From positions 1-52,424 of the IMG/VR virus record IMGVR_UViG_3300013009_000061: DNA of 52,424 nucleotides. One strand, written 5' to 3'. Shown one piece after another: positions 14,863-22,662 of this stretch. A model generated the notes under the pieces. The model saw nothing but the letters and a program-made list of their open reading frames with translations, ran no database searches and was not told the DNA's origin. Both the position numbers and the translations under genes were made by a program. This stretch comes from a virus. The stretch's first letter is position 1; each line of letters starts with the position of its first letter.

Positions 14863-17445
14863 ATGGCGATGCAATACGACAAGCTTCTCACCATCGCAGC
14901 GGCAGGCAGTCGCAAGGCCACGCATTGGCCGGCCCAGCAAATCTACTGGTCTGAGCTCGTCGAACGCTTGCGCGTGCCGGTGCGAGGTACGGAGACGCTC
15001 GAGCAATATCTCCAGCTCCCAAAGGCCCAACAGGACGATCTGAAGGACGTGGGCGGCTTTGTCGGCGGCTGGTTCCACGGAGACCGCCGCAAGGCCGCGA
15101 ACGTAGCAGGGCGGGATCTCATCACCCTCGACCTCGACCATATCCCCGCGGGCGCCACGGACGACGTCCTGCGCCGGCTGGAGGCACTCGGGTGCGCCTA
15201 CGTCGTCTACAGCACCCGCAAGCACGAACCGGCGAAACCTCGCCTGCGCGCGCTCTTCCCGCTCAGCCGCACGGCGACGGCAGATGAATATGAGCCGGTC
15301 GCGCGGAAGCTCGCGTCCATTCTCGGCATTGAGCTATGCGACCCGACGACGTTTGAGGCCTCACGGCTCATGTACTGGCCGTCCTGTTGCGCCGACAGCC
15401 AGTACGTCTTCCACTACGGAGACAAGCCGTTCGTCGACACGGACGGCCTCCTGGCGCTCTACGTCAACTGGCGAGATGTGTCGGAGTGGCCGCAGGTACC
15501 AGGCGTACATGACGCGCAGGTGAAGCGCGCGGCGAAGCAGGCCGATCCCACGACGAAGACAGGCATCGTCGGTGCGTTCTGCAAAGTCTATGACATCTAC
15601 AGCGCGATGGATAAGTACCTCCCTGGGGTATACGAGCCGACCGAACACCCGGACCGTTATACCTACACTGGCGGCACGACGACCGGCGGCGCCATCGTGT
15701 ACGACAACGGGTTGTATCTATACTCCCACCATGCCACGGATCCAGTCAGCGGTCGACTCGTGAACGCATGGGATCTTGTGCGGCTACACAAGTTCGGCGA
15801 CCTCGACGATGACGCGGCGCCCGGCACACCGCCTGCAAAGCTGCCCAGCTGGTCCGCCATGCGACAGCTCGCCATCCAGGACCCGGACGTCATGGCGGTG
15901 CTCGATGCGGAGCGTTACGCCCAGGTGCGCGAGGCGTTCGCGGACGAGACGACCGCTACCGCTGAGACGCCGGCAACTGAAGTGAGCGTTTCGGGAGCAC
16001 CCGCAGAGACGCCTGCTGAGACGGACCTCAGTTGGCTGAGGAAGCTGAAGCGCAACCCAAACACCGGCGCTCCGGAGAAGAGCGCGTACAACGTGCAGGT
16101 GGTCCTTGAGAACGACCCCGCGCTCAAGGGACGTATCTATCTGGACACGTTTGCGGACCGCATCATGGGCATCGCACCGCTCCCGTGGGGCATGCGAAAA
16201 GAACAGCGCGGCGAATTCGTGTGGAGCGATTACGATGACGACGGTTTGTGCGTGTATCTGGAGCTCCTGTTGAACACATCAAACGCCAATCTCGTTCGCA
16301 TGGCACTTCGGGATCACGCGGCCAAACACCAGCGAAACCCGGTGGCAGAATATCTGAACAGCTTGCAATGGGACGGCACACCGCGACTCGATACGCTACT
16401 GATTGACTATCTGGGCGCGGAAGACTGTGCGTTCATACGCACGATCACCCGGAAACTGTTCGTCGCGGCCGTGGCGCGCGCGATGACGGATGAGGGCGTC
16501 AAGTTCGACAACATGATCGTCGTCTGTGGGCCGCAGCGAATCGGAAAGAGCACCTTGTTTCGAAAGCTCGGGAAGCGATGGTTTTCCGACAGCATTCGAA
16601 GTTTTGAAGGCAAAGAGGCAGAAGAGCTGATTCAAGGACGTTGGATTGTCGAGATCGCTGAACTCCAAGCGTTTAACAAGACGGACATCAACCGTATCAA
16701 ACAGTTTCTAAGCAAGATTGATGACCAATATCGAGCTGCGTATGGACGACACGTCAAAACCCAGGTACGTCGGTGCGTGTTTGTGGGAACGACCAATGAT
16801 CATGAATATCTACGCGACCCGACTGGGAATCGGAGATTCTGGCCTGTTGACGCCATGGTCCAACCCCCAACGAAATCTGTGTTTGCGGATTTAGACCAGG
16901 AAGTCGACCAGATTTGGGCCGAAGCCGTGATTCGTTGGCGCACTGGGGAGCCAGTATTTCTGACCGAAGAGATGGAGCATGAAGCCGACAGACGCCGAGA
17001 ATCGCATATGGAATCGGACCCGCTGCAAGGGCAGATTGAGGAGTTTCTGAGTAAACCGATACCTGAGGACTGGATGAAGTGGGGACTCGGTCGACGGCTC
17101 ATGTATTGGGGAGGCGAAATGCAGACCGACCACCTCAAACTCGTCCCACGTGACCGCGTATGCGCCTTAGAGATTTGGAGGGAATGCTTAAACGAACGGC
17201 GCACCATGACCAAAGCGGACGCGAAACGGATCAACGATATCCTGCAACGGATGCCGGGATGGGAACGGGCGAAGCCGTTGAATTTCGGAGCCGGATACGG
17301 CAACCAAAGAGGGTTCAAACGAGTAACACATTACCTCATTGCCCATAACATTCCTGACCTACATTCGCCCGTTTCGCCTACATTCCCTCAAAAAGGAAAA
17401 CTACATTCTCTACAAGAAGAAGGGGAATGTAGGCAGGGAATGTAG
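14863..17445 (+). CDS. VapE-type phage primase/SF3-like helicase
   Basis: An 860-aa replication protein. The N-terminal third resembles an archaeo-eukaryotic primase-like domain (RDLITLDLDHIPAG), then a region with HATDPVSGRLVNAWDLVRLH as in phage primases. The C-terminal part is a virulence-associated E (VapE, pfam05272) ATPase with Walker A GPQRIGKST (K562), then IVEIAELQAFNKTDINRIK as the Walker B region and RRCVFVGTTNDHEYLRDPTG with the sensor Asn. It should prime and unwind at the phage origin. The last ~30 codons lie inside the repeat-rich origin-like region. The GTG at 14860 and ATG at 14863 are both possible starts; GAGG at 14854 slightly favours the ATG. Confidence 0.88.
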   Translation: MAMQYDKLLTIAAAGSRKATHWPAQQIYWSELVERLRVPVRGTETLEQYLQLPKAQQDDLKDVGGFVGGWFHGDRRKAANVAGRDLITLDLDHIPAGATDDVLRRLEALGCAYVVYSTRKHEPAKPRLRALFPLSRTATADEYEPVARKLASILGIELCDPTTFEASRLMYWPSCCADSQYVFHYGDKPFVDTDGLLALYVNWRDVSEWPQVPGVHDAQVKRAAKQADPTTKTGIVGAFCKVYDIYSAMDKYLPGVYEPTEHPDRYTYTGGTTTGGAIVYDNGLYLYSHHATDPVSGRLVNAWDLVRLHKFGDLDDDAAPGTPPAKLPSWSAMRQLAIQDPDVMAVLDAERYAQVREAFADETTATAETPATEVSVSGAPAETPAETDLSWLRKLKRNPNTGAPEKSAYNVQVVLENDPALKGRIYLDTFADRIMGIAPLPWGMRKEQRGEFVWSDYDDDGLCVYLELLLNTSNANLVRMALRDHAAKHQRNPVAEYLNSLQWDGTPRLDTLLIDYLGAEDCAFIRTITRKLFVAAVARAMTDEGVKFDNMIVVCGPQRIGKSTLFRKLGKRWFSDSIRSFEGKEAEELIQGRWIVEIAELQAFNKTDINRIKQFLSKIDDQYRAAYGRHVKTQVRRCVFVGTTNDHEYLRDPTGNRRFWPVDAMVQPPTKSVFADLDQEVDQIWAEAVIRWRTGEPVFLTEEMEHEADRRRESHMESDPLQGQIEEFLSKPIPEDWMKWGLGRRLMYWGGEMQTDHLKLVPRDRVCALEIWRECLNERRTMTKADAKRINDILQRMPGWERAKPLNFGAGYGNQRGFKRVTHYLIAHNIPDLHSPVSPTFPQKGKLHSLQEEGECRQGM

Positions 17446-17605
17446 GCCGAAAAACCTAGTCGTAGCAAGGATAAATACGTATTACCTACATTCTCTACAT
17501 CATCAATATAAAACAGTACGTAAATAAGGATTTATAGATGCAAATGGAGCTTATAGAGTCTATAAATCCTTTAATTTCGAGTGCTCTATACGCGCGTACG
17601 CGCGT
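17358..17605. other. Origin-like region: CCTACATTC iterons, inverted repeats and a GC palindrome
   Basis: Six copies of a 9-bp motif CCTACATTC occur in 136 bp. Four are in direct orientation (17358, 17377, 17400 with one change, 17485) and two inverted (17425, 17438). Copies 2 and 5 sit in a perfect 13-bp inverted repeat (17376-17388 with 17435-17447), with copies 3 and 4 nested inside. An AT-rich stretch follows with a perfect 13-bp inverted repeat AAGGATTTATAGA (17526-17538) and TCTATAAATCCTT (17559-17571), then a 16-bp palindrome ACGCGCGTACGCGCGT (17590-17605). Directly downstream of the primase/helicase, this fits a replication origin. The repeats could also bind a regulator. Confidence 0.65.
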
Positions 17606-17632
17606 GTAGGCGAACCGGAGAAGGTGAACGAG

Positions 17633-17917
17633 ATGGTCCTTGAACGCGACATCGAGGCCTACCTGCGTAAGCGCGTGGATGCGTTGGGTGGACGAGCCTA
17701 TAAATTCGTCTCGCCGGGGAACGCCGGCGTCCCTGACCGCCTGGTCCTCTTGCCTGGCGGCAGAGTGGTGTTCGTGGAGCTGAAGGCACCGGGGCGGCGG
17801 CCGACGCCGCTCCAGATGGTGCAGCAGGAGCGGATCCGTGCGCTGGGGTTCGATGTGAGGGTGATTGACAGCTGTGAGGCTGTGGACGAGCTTATCCGAG
17901 AGTACAAGGGGAGGTGA
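17633..17917 (+). CDS. VRR-NUC domain nuclease
   Basis: A 94-aa stand-alone VRR-NUC (pfam08774) protein. It contains LERDIEAYLRKRVDALGGRAYK, GNAGVPDRLVLLPGGRVVFVE and LKAPGRRPTPLQ, where PDRL and VELK supply the PD-(D/E)XK acid and lysine. Phage VRR-NUC proteins act as structure-specific nucleases, probably on replication or recombination intermediates. GGAGAAGGTGA lies before the ATG at 17633. Confidence 0.9.
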   Translation: MVLERDIEAYLRKRVDALGGRAYKFVSPGNAGVPDRLVLLPGGRVVFVELKAPGRRPTPLQMVQQERIRALGFDVRVIDSCEAVDELIREYKGR

Positions 17918-17924
17918 CGCACAC

Positions 17925-18611
17925 GTGAGGTTCATTGATTTAACTGGACGCAGGTTCGGACGCCTCACTGTTGTACGTCGCGTAGAAGATAGAGTCACGC
18001 CCAGCGGACGAAGAATTGCGCAATGGCTTTGTTATTGCGAATGCGGAGGGCAATGTGTTGTTCAAGGGTGGAATCTAAGTCGTGGGTTAACCCGATCATG
18101 TGGTTGTTACGCACGGGAACAACATGTGAAACGTGGGCAGACCATGAATCTGAAGCACGGCCATAATCGTAGGAAGGCTGTATCGCCTGAATATCAGTCA
18201 TGGCGGTCAATGATTCAACGATGCGAGAACCCGAACGCGTATGACTATGCGAGATACGGCGGCCGTGGAATCACAGTTTGTGAGCGGTGGCGTAGCTGTT
18301 TTGAAAACTTCCTTGCTGACATGGGGCCAAGGCCGTCGCCGCAACACACTTTGGATCGTATTGACCCGAATAGGAACTATGAACCCGGGAATTGTCGCTG
18401 GGCCACGAAGGCGGAACAGAGCCGTAACGTACGCCCGCGGCAGTCAAATGTAATCGGAGTAAAGGGTGTTCGGAAATCCGGCCGGAACTCCTACGCGGCA
18501 AGTATCTCCGTCGACGGTAAAAGCGTGTACCTGGGTGTTTTCCCAACGGTTGAGGAGGCTATTCAGGCCCGACGAAAAGCCGAGCAACTCTACTGGGGTG
18601 GAGAGCGATGA
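17925..18611 (+). CDS. HNH endonuclease with AP2 DNA-binding domain (homing type)
   Basis: A 228-aa protein. The N-terminal part carries four Cys (CYCECGGQC and SCGC), probably a zinc site. The middle contains an HNH-like core with TLDRIDPNRNYEPGNCRWAT, typical of phage free-standing HNH enzymes. The C-terminal ~45 residues resemble an AP2 domain (IGVKGVRKSGRNSYAASISV, YLGVFPTVEEA). The start is a GTG at 17925 with GGGGAGGTGA upstream. It overlaps the helicase start (ATGA). Such genes are selfish homing elements inserted between conserved genes, here VRR-NUC and SNF2 helicase. It is the second homing-type endonuclease of the replication module. Confidence 0.85.
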   Translation: MRFIDLTGRRFGRLTVVRRVEDRVTPSGRRIAQWLCYCECGGQCVVQGWNLSRGLTRSCGCYAREQHVKRGQTMNLKHGHNRRKAVSPEYQSWRSMIQRCENPNAYDYARYGGRGITVCERWRSCFENFLADMGPRPSPQHTLDRIDPNRNYEPGNCRWATKAEQSRNVRPRQSNVIGVKGVRKSGRNSYAASISVDGKSVYLGVFPTVEEAIQARRKAEQLYWGGER

Positions 18612-20002
18612 CTGTATTTCGACCTTTCCCGTATCAGCGCTATTGCATCGAGCGCGTGATTCAAGACGAAGCCCTGATTCTCATGTTGGACATGGGCCTT
18701 GGCAAAACGGTGATCACGTTGACCGCGATCAACGACCTGAAGTACAACCGGTTCGCCGTTTCGAAGGTCCTCGTCATCGCGCCGAAGAAAGTGGCGGAGT
18801 CGACATGGATTCGTGAGGCGCGGAAGTGGGACCACCTGCGCCTGTTGCGAATTGTCCCGGTGCTTGGGTCGCAGACGAAGCGTATTCGGGCGCTTAATAC
18901 GCCGGCTGATGTCTACGTGATCAACCGCGAGAATGTGCCGTGGCTTGTCGAGTATTATCGCAACGCATGGCCGTTTGACATGGTCGTGATCGACGAGTCG
19001 ACGTCGTTCAAGAACCCGAAGTCGAAGCGGTTTCGCGCGTTGAAGCTGGTACGGGGCCATATCAAGCGCATCGTCGAATTGACCGGCACCCCCGCGCCGC
19101 ACGGGCTTGAGGACTTGTGGGCGCAGGTGTACCTGCTGGACCAGGGCGAGCGATTGGGTAAGTCGTTCGCTGGGTTTCGCGAGCGCTATTTTGACCCGGA
19201 TCAGCGTGACCGGGATCACATCTGGACCTACGCGCCGAAGCCAGGCGCTGACGAGGTCATTCGGCGCCTCATCGGCGACATTGTCATCAGCATGAAGGCG
19301 GAGGACTATCTTGAGCTGCCGGAGATCACGTATGTCACGGTGCCGGTGGCCCTTGACGCGAAGGCGCGCAAAGCCTATCAGACGTTGGAGCGCGACATGC
19401 TGTTGCGGGTGGACGAGAACACGATTGACGCCGGCAGCGCAGGCGTCTTGACCGGGAAACTGCTGCAACTGTGTAACGGCGCGGTGTACGACGAGGAGCG
19501 TCAAGTCGTGCCGATTCACGATTGCAAGCTGGAGGCCTTCTTGGAACTCGTCGAAGCCCTGAACGGTAAACCGGCGCTGGTGTTCTACGGCTTTCAGCAC
19601 GACGCGGCGCGTTTACAGGCGGCGCTGGCGAAGACCGGTCTTCGTGTGCGACAGTTACGCGGGCCGCAGGACGAGGACGACTGGAATGCCGGGCAGATCG
19701 ACATCTTGCTGGCGCATCCGGCCAGCGCGGCGTTTGGTCTGAATCTTCAGCAAGGCGGCAATCATGTGATCTGGTTCGGCTTGACGTGGAACTTGGAGTT
19801 GTACCAGCAGGCTAATAAGCGCCTGCACCGTCAGGGGCAAACGGAACGCGTGATCGTGCATCACCTGGTGGTTGAGGACAGCGTGGACGAGGACGTGATG
19901 GAGGCCTTGGAAGGCAAAGCGGATGCGCAAGAGCGGTTGATTGAGGCCTTGAAGGCGCGCATTGAGCGCATGCGTTCCGAGTCCGCGGTCGTGGGGGTGT
20001 GA
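18608..20002 (+). CDS. SNF2-family DEAD/DEAH-like helicase
   Basis: A 464-aa SF2 ATPase with Walker A MGLGKT (29-34), a DEST box (~128-131), motif III LTGTPAPHGLEDLW and the C-terminal motifs GFGLNLQ-like (AFGLNLQQGGNHVIWF) and QANKRLHRQGQ (motif VI). This compact SNF2 type is common in Firmicutes phages beside VRR-NUC genes. It is thought to act in replication or recombination, although the exact DNA substrate is unknown. The start overlaps the HNH stop (ATGA). Confidence 0.92.
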   Translation: MTVFRPFPYQRYCIERVIQDEALILMLDMGLGKTVITLTAINDLKYNRFAVSKVLVIAPKKVAESTWIREARKWDHLRLLRIVPVLGSQTKRIRALNTPADVYVINRENVPWLVEYYRNAWPFDMVVIDESTSFKNPKSKRFRALKLVRGHIKRIVELTGTPAPHGLEDLWAQVYLLDQGERLGKSFAGFRERYFDPDQRDRDHIWTYAPKPGADEVIRRLIGDIVISMKAEDYLELPEITYVTVPVALDAKARKAYQTLERDMLLRVDENTIDAGSAGVLTGKLLQLCNGAVYDEERQVVPIHDCKLEAFLELVEALNGKPALVFYGFQHDAARLQAALAKTGLRVRQLRGPQDEDDWNAGQIDILLAHPASAAFGLNLQQGGNHVIWFGLTWNLELYQQANKRLHRQGQTERVIVHHLVVEDSVDEDVMEALEGKADAQERLIEALKARIERMRSESAVVGV

Positions 20003-20005
20003 GCG

Positions 20006-20476
20006 TTGACGACGTACGTGGTGGATAAGGCGCGCACCCGCCAAGCGGTGCAAGCGTATTTCGCGGTGTATCGACGCTTCGTGCAGTTGCTTAACGCGGG
20101 TACGGTTCCGCGTGAAGAGCTGCAGCCCGTGCCAGGCTACGAGCATGCACAGCACCCAGATACCATCCACGCGCCGGGGTTTCGATCGACTTGGCCGCTG
20201 GTCGAGAAAATCGACGGAAAGCTGCGGTACATGCAGTGGTTTGTCCGGGATGTCGAGCGTGTGGTAGCGGGTTTGCCCCGGTATCAGGAGGCGATTTTGC
20301 GGACGCAGTATATGGGGCGCGAGCAGCTGTCGAACGAGGAGACGTACGAGGCGTTGTTGCGTGCAGATTCGCGGTGGTGTTATAGCGAACGTTATTTTCG
20401 TGAGCAGCGCGCAGATGCGCTTCTGACGGTAGCGGATGTGTTGGGTCTAACCTTATATCTGGAAGATTCCCAGTAA
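20006..20476 (+). CDS. ArpU-like late transcription regulator
   Basis: A 156-aa protein with a C-terminal helix-turn-helix of the ArpU/RinA type. VVAGLPRYQEAILRTQYMG is followed by LSNEETYEALLRADSRWCYS and a final helical segment (DALLTVADVLGL). These regulators activate late (structural) promoters and usually lie just before the terminase genes, as here. The TTG start at 20006 follows GGGGGTGTGAGCG. The product is a candidate binder of the phased GTGCC repeats just downstream. Family call moderate, role inferred. Confidence 0.7.
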   Translation: MTTYVVDKARTRQAVQAYFAVYRRFVQLLNAGTVPREELQPVPGYEHAQHPDTIHAPGFRSTWPLVEKIDGKLRYMQWFVRDVERVVAGLPRYQEAILRTQYMGREQLSNEETYEALLRADSRWCYSERYFREQRADALLTVADVLGLTLYLEDSQ

Positions 20477-20479
20477 ACC

Positions 20480-20524
20480 GTGCCACTTTTGTGCCGTTTT
20501 TGTGCCGACATCGCATGATACAAT
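20480..20524 (+). promoter_or_regulatory. Candidate late promoter with helically phased GTGCC repeats
   Basis: GTGCC occurs at 20480, 20491 and 20502, exactly 11 bp apart, each preceded or followed by T-runs (TTTTGTGCCG). Immediately downstream is an extended -10, TGA-TACAAT (20516-20524). The -35 is poor, as expected of an activator-dependent promoter. It sits between the late-regulator gene and the terminase genes. It is inferred to drive the morphogenesis operon. Confidence 0.6.
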
Positions 20525-20565
20525 GCCCTTGGAGAAGTGCACCCAAAATTCGAGATGAGCGATTC

Positions 20566-20590
20566 GGCTGCCCTGCGGGGCGGCCTTTTT
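20566..20590 (+). terminator. Intrinsic terminator before the structural genes
   Basis: GGCTGCCC (20566-20573), a TGCG loop, GGGCGGCC (20578-20585) and TTTTT. It lies about 40 bp downstream of the candidate late promoter, so it either ends early transcription or works as an attenuator for late transcription. Confidence 0.75.
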
Positions 20591-20615
20591 CGTTGACGCG
20601 GAGGAGGTAGGCATC

Positions 20616-20861
20616 GTGTTATGCCAGGAGGGTTACCCGTGCGTGTACATGACGCGGCTATCCGGGAGCCGTGCGAAATGCGCCTTGCCGCGGTGCGTGA
20701 TGGAGCGTTACGGGAACTTTGTGCATGACACGATGACCGACCGTGTGACGCGCTATGTGACGCAACCGATACGCGAGACAAGCGACGAAACGACGAATCG
20801 GGAATACGTGAAACGCGAACGGCACCGACAACTACGCGCGAAACGAACCTCATGCGTGTAA
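20616..20861 (+). CDS. Small Cys-containing protein before the terminase
   Basis: An 81-aa basic protein from a GTG at 20616 with a strong GGAGGAGGT ribosome site. It has CQEGYPC and CALPRC, a possible zinc site, and an Arg-rich C-terminus (YVKRERHRQLRAKR). The position between the late promoter and small terminase suggests a DNA-binding or packaging accessory, but nothing proves that. Confidence 0.55.
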   Translation: MLCQEGYPCVYMTRLSGSRAKCALPRCVMERYGNFVHDTMTDRVTRYVTQPIRETSDETTNREYVKRERHRQLRAKRTSCV

Positions 20862-20873
20862 GAAGGTGGTGAA

Positions 20874-21428
20874 ATGGCAAAGTGTGGTGCGAAGACGCGT
20901 AAAGGGACACCGTGCCAAAGCAACGCGATGGCGAATGGACGATGCCGTATGCATGGCGGTAAGTCGACTGGCGCGCCGCCGGAAAAGTTGCGGGGTAACA
21001 AAAACGCGGTCACGACAGGCGAGTACGAGACGATATGGCTGGACACGCTGGACGACGCGGAACGCGTACTCTTCCACGCGATTGACATCGATGCACTCGT
21101 GCAACTGGATAACGAGATCCGTCTAACCGAGATTCGAGAACGGCGCATGCTCCAACGGATTCAGCGACTAAGGCAAAGCGAAGATCTCGGCGTAGAGCAG
21201 CTCGTCCGCAGCGAGTCTGCGGACGAGACCGGCACGAAGACGTCAGAGACCGTCGTCATGCAGCCCGTATTGAACACCATTCAGCGCATTGAGGAGGCGC
21301 TCACGCGCGTGCAGGAGCGCAAGCTGAAGCTCATCGAGTTGAAACACCGTCTGCTGTCCGGAGACGGACGTGATCTCGATAGCTTGAGTGGTCTCGTCGA
21401 AGCGATCCGGGAGAGCTCTCGGACATGA
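20874..21428 (+). CDS. terS: Terminase small subunit
   Basis: A 184-aa protein. The N-terminal CGAKTRKGTPCQSNAMANGRC and MHGGKSTGAPPEKLRGNKNA are typical of a Firmicutes phage TerS subfamily (a small Cys-containing motif, then HGGKSTG). The rest is a long coiled-coil-rich helical oligomerisation region. It recognises the packaging start on phage DNA. AGAAGGTGGTGA precedes the ATG. It overlaps TerL by 4 bp. Confidence 0.88.
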   Translation: MAKCGAKTRKGTPCQSNAMANGRCRMHGGKSTGAPPEKLRGNKNAVTTGEYETIWLDTLDDAERVLFHAIDIDALVQLDNEIRLTEIRERRMLQRIQRLRQSEDLGVEQLVRSESADETGTKTSETVVMQPVLNTIQRIEEALTRVQERKLKLIELKHRLLSGDGRDLDSLSGLVEAIRESSRT

Positions 21429-22642
21429 CCTTCGCGTGGGGGAGCTTCAGCGACAAACAGTTGGCTTCGATACGCGATTCGACGGCGCGCCTGAATATCT
21501 GGGAAGGCGCTGTTCGCTCCGGCAAGACCATCGCGAGCATTGTCCGATGGCTTGACTACATCGCCACGGGCCCGGCCGGTGACCTGCTGATGGTCGGGAA
21601 GACCGAGCGAACACTGAAGCGCAATATTCTCGATGTGCTCGAGCAGATCCTCGGCCCGCGACTGTACCGCTACAACAAGGGTGAGGGCGAGGTCTACATC
21701 TGTGGCCGTAAGATTTACGTCGTCGGCGCGAACGACGAGCGAGCAGAAGGCAAGATCCGAGGCATGACTCTGGCTGGCGCGTATGGCGACGAGGTGACGC
21801 TGTGGCCGGAGAACTTCTTCAAGATGCTCCTGTCTCGCTTGAGCGTGGCTGGAGCGAAGTTCTTCGGCACGACCAACCCCGACAGCCCATATCACTGGCT
21901 AAAGGAGCAGTACCTCGACAATGCGGAGCTTGATCTCGTGTCGTGGAGCTTCAAGCTTGAGGATAACCCGAATCTCGACCCGGCGTACGTTGAATCGCTT
22001 AAACGCGAGTACACGGGCCTCTGGTATAAGCGATTCATTCTCGGGCTTTGGGTTATGGCGGAAGGTGCCATCTATGACATGTGGGACGACGAACAAAACA
22101 CGTTCTCGGATGATGAGATGCCTCTGGGGCTCAAGACCACGGCGCGCCGGTATGTATCGGTGGACTACGGAACGCAAAATGCGACGGTATTCCTCGACTG
22201 CTGGGATGATGGACAGACGCTTTGGATCGTCGACGAATACTACCACAGCGGAAGAGATCAAGGGAGACAAAAGGAAGATGCCGAGTACGCCGAAGATCTC
22301 ATCCGCTTTGTCGGAGCGGATCGCCCGCGCTTTGTCATCGTCGATCCATCGGCGGCGAGCTTCAAGGTGGCTTTGCGTCGGCGCGGGTTCATGGTGCGTG
22401 ATGCCGAGAACGACGTCCTGGAAGGCATCCGCATGACGTCGACGATGATCGCGAAGCGGAGATTGCGCGTGAATCGCGACCGATGCAAGAACCTCATCAA
22501 AGAGATCTCGAGCTATGTATGGGACGAGAAAGCGGCGGAACGCGGACAGGAGAAACCGGTCAAGCAAAATGACCATGCGTGCGACGCATTACGGTATCTC
22601 GTTGCGACAGTCGTTAATCCGCGTCGGCTGCACGCCATCTGA
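21425..22642 (+). CDS. terL: Terminase large subunit (PBSX-type)
   Basis: A 405-aa packaging ATPase/nuclease. Walker A is GAVRSGKT (28-35), the Walker B region is GAYGDEVTLW, and the coupling motif is FGTTNPDSPYHW. The C-terminal RNase H-like nuclease starts at RYVSVDYGTQN (D247), continues through FVIVDPSAAS and ends with NDHACDALRYLV. Length and motifs fit the Terminase_3 / PBSX group. Confidence 0.96.
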   Translation: MTFAWGSFSDKQLASIRDSTARLNIWEGAVRSGKTIASIVRWLDYIATGPAGDLLMVGKTERTLKRNILDVLEQILGPRLYRYNKGEGEVYICGRKIYVVGANDERAEGKIRGMTLAGAYGDEVTLWPENFFKMLLSRLSVAGAKFFGTTNPDSPYHWLKEQYLDNAELDLVSWSFKLEDNPNLDPAYVESLKREYTGLWYKRFILGLWVMAEGAIYDMWDDEQNTFSDDEMPLGLKTTARRYVSVDYGTQNATVFLDCWDDGQTLWIVDEYYHSGRDQGRQKEDAEYAEDLIRFVGADRPRFVIVDPSAASFKVALRRRGFMVRDAENDVLEGIRMTSTMIAKRRLRVNRDRCKNLIKEISSYVWDEKAAERGQEKPVKQNDHACDALRYLVATVVNPRRLHAI

Positions 22643-22662
22643 GACGAAGGGGGTGAAAAGGC

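Noticed and set aside
17300-17500. CRISPR-like array from the CTACATTC repeats
   Set aside because: The repeats are 9 bp, irregularly spaced and in both orientations, so they fit iterons or binding sites, not a CRISPR.
18590-19600. 336-aa minus-strand open frame
   Set aside because: Antisense to the SNF2 helicase, without ribosome site or recognisable domains.
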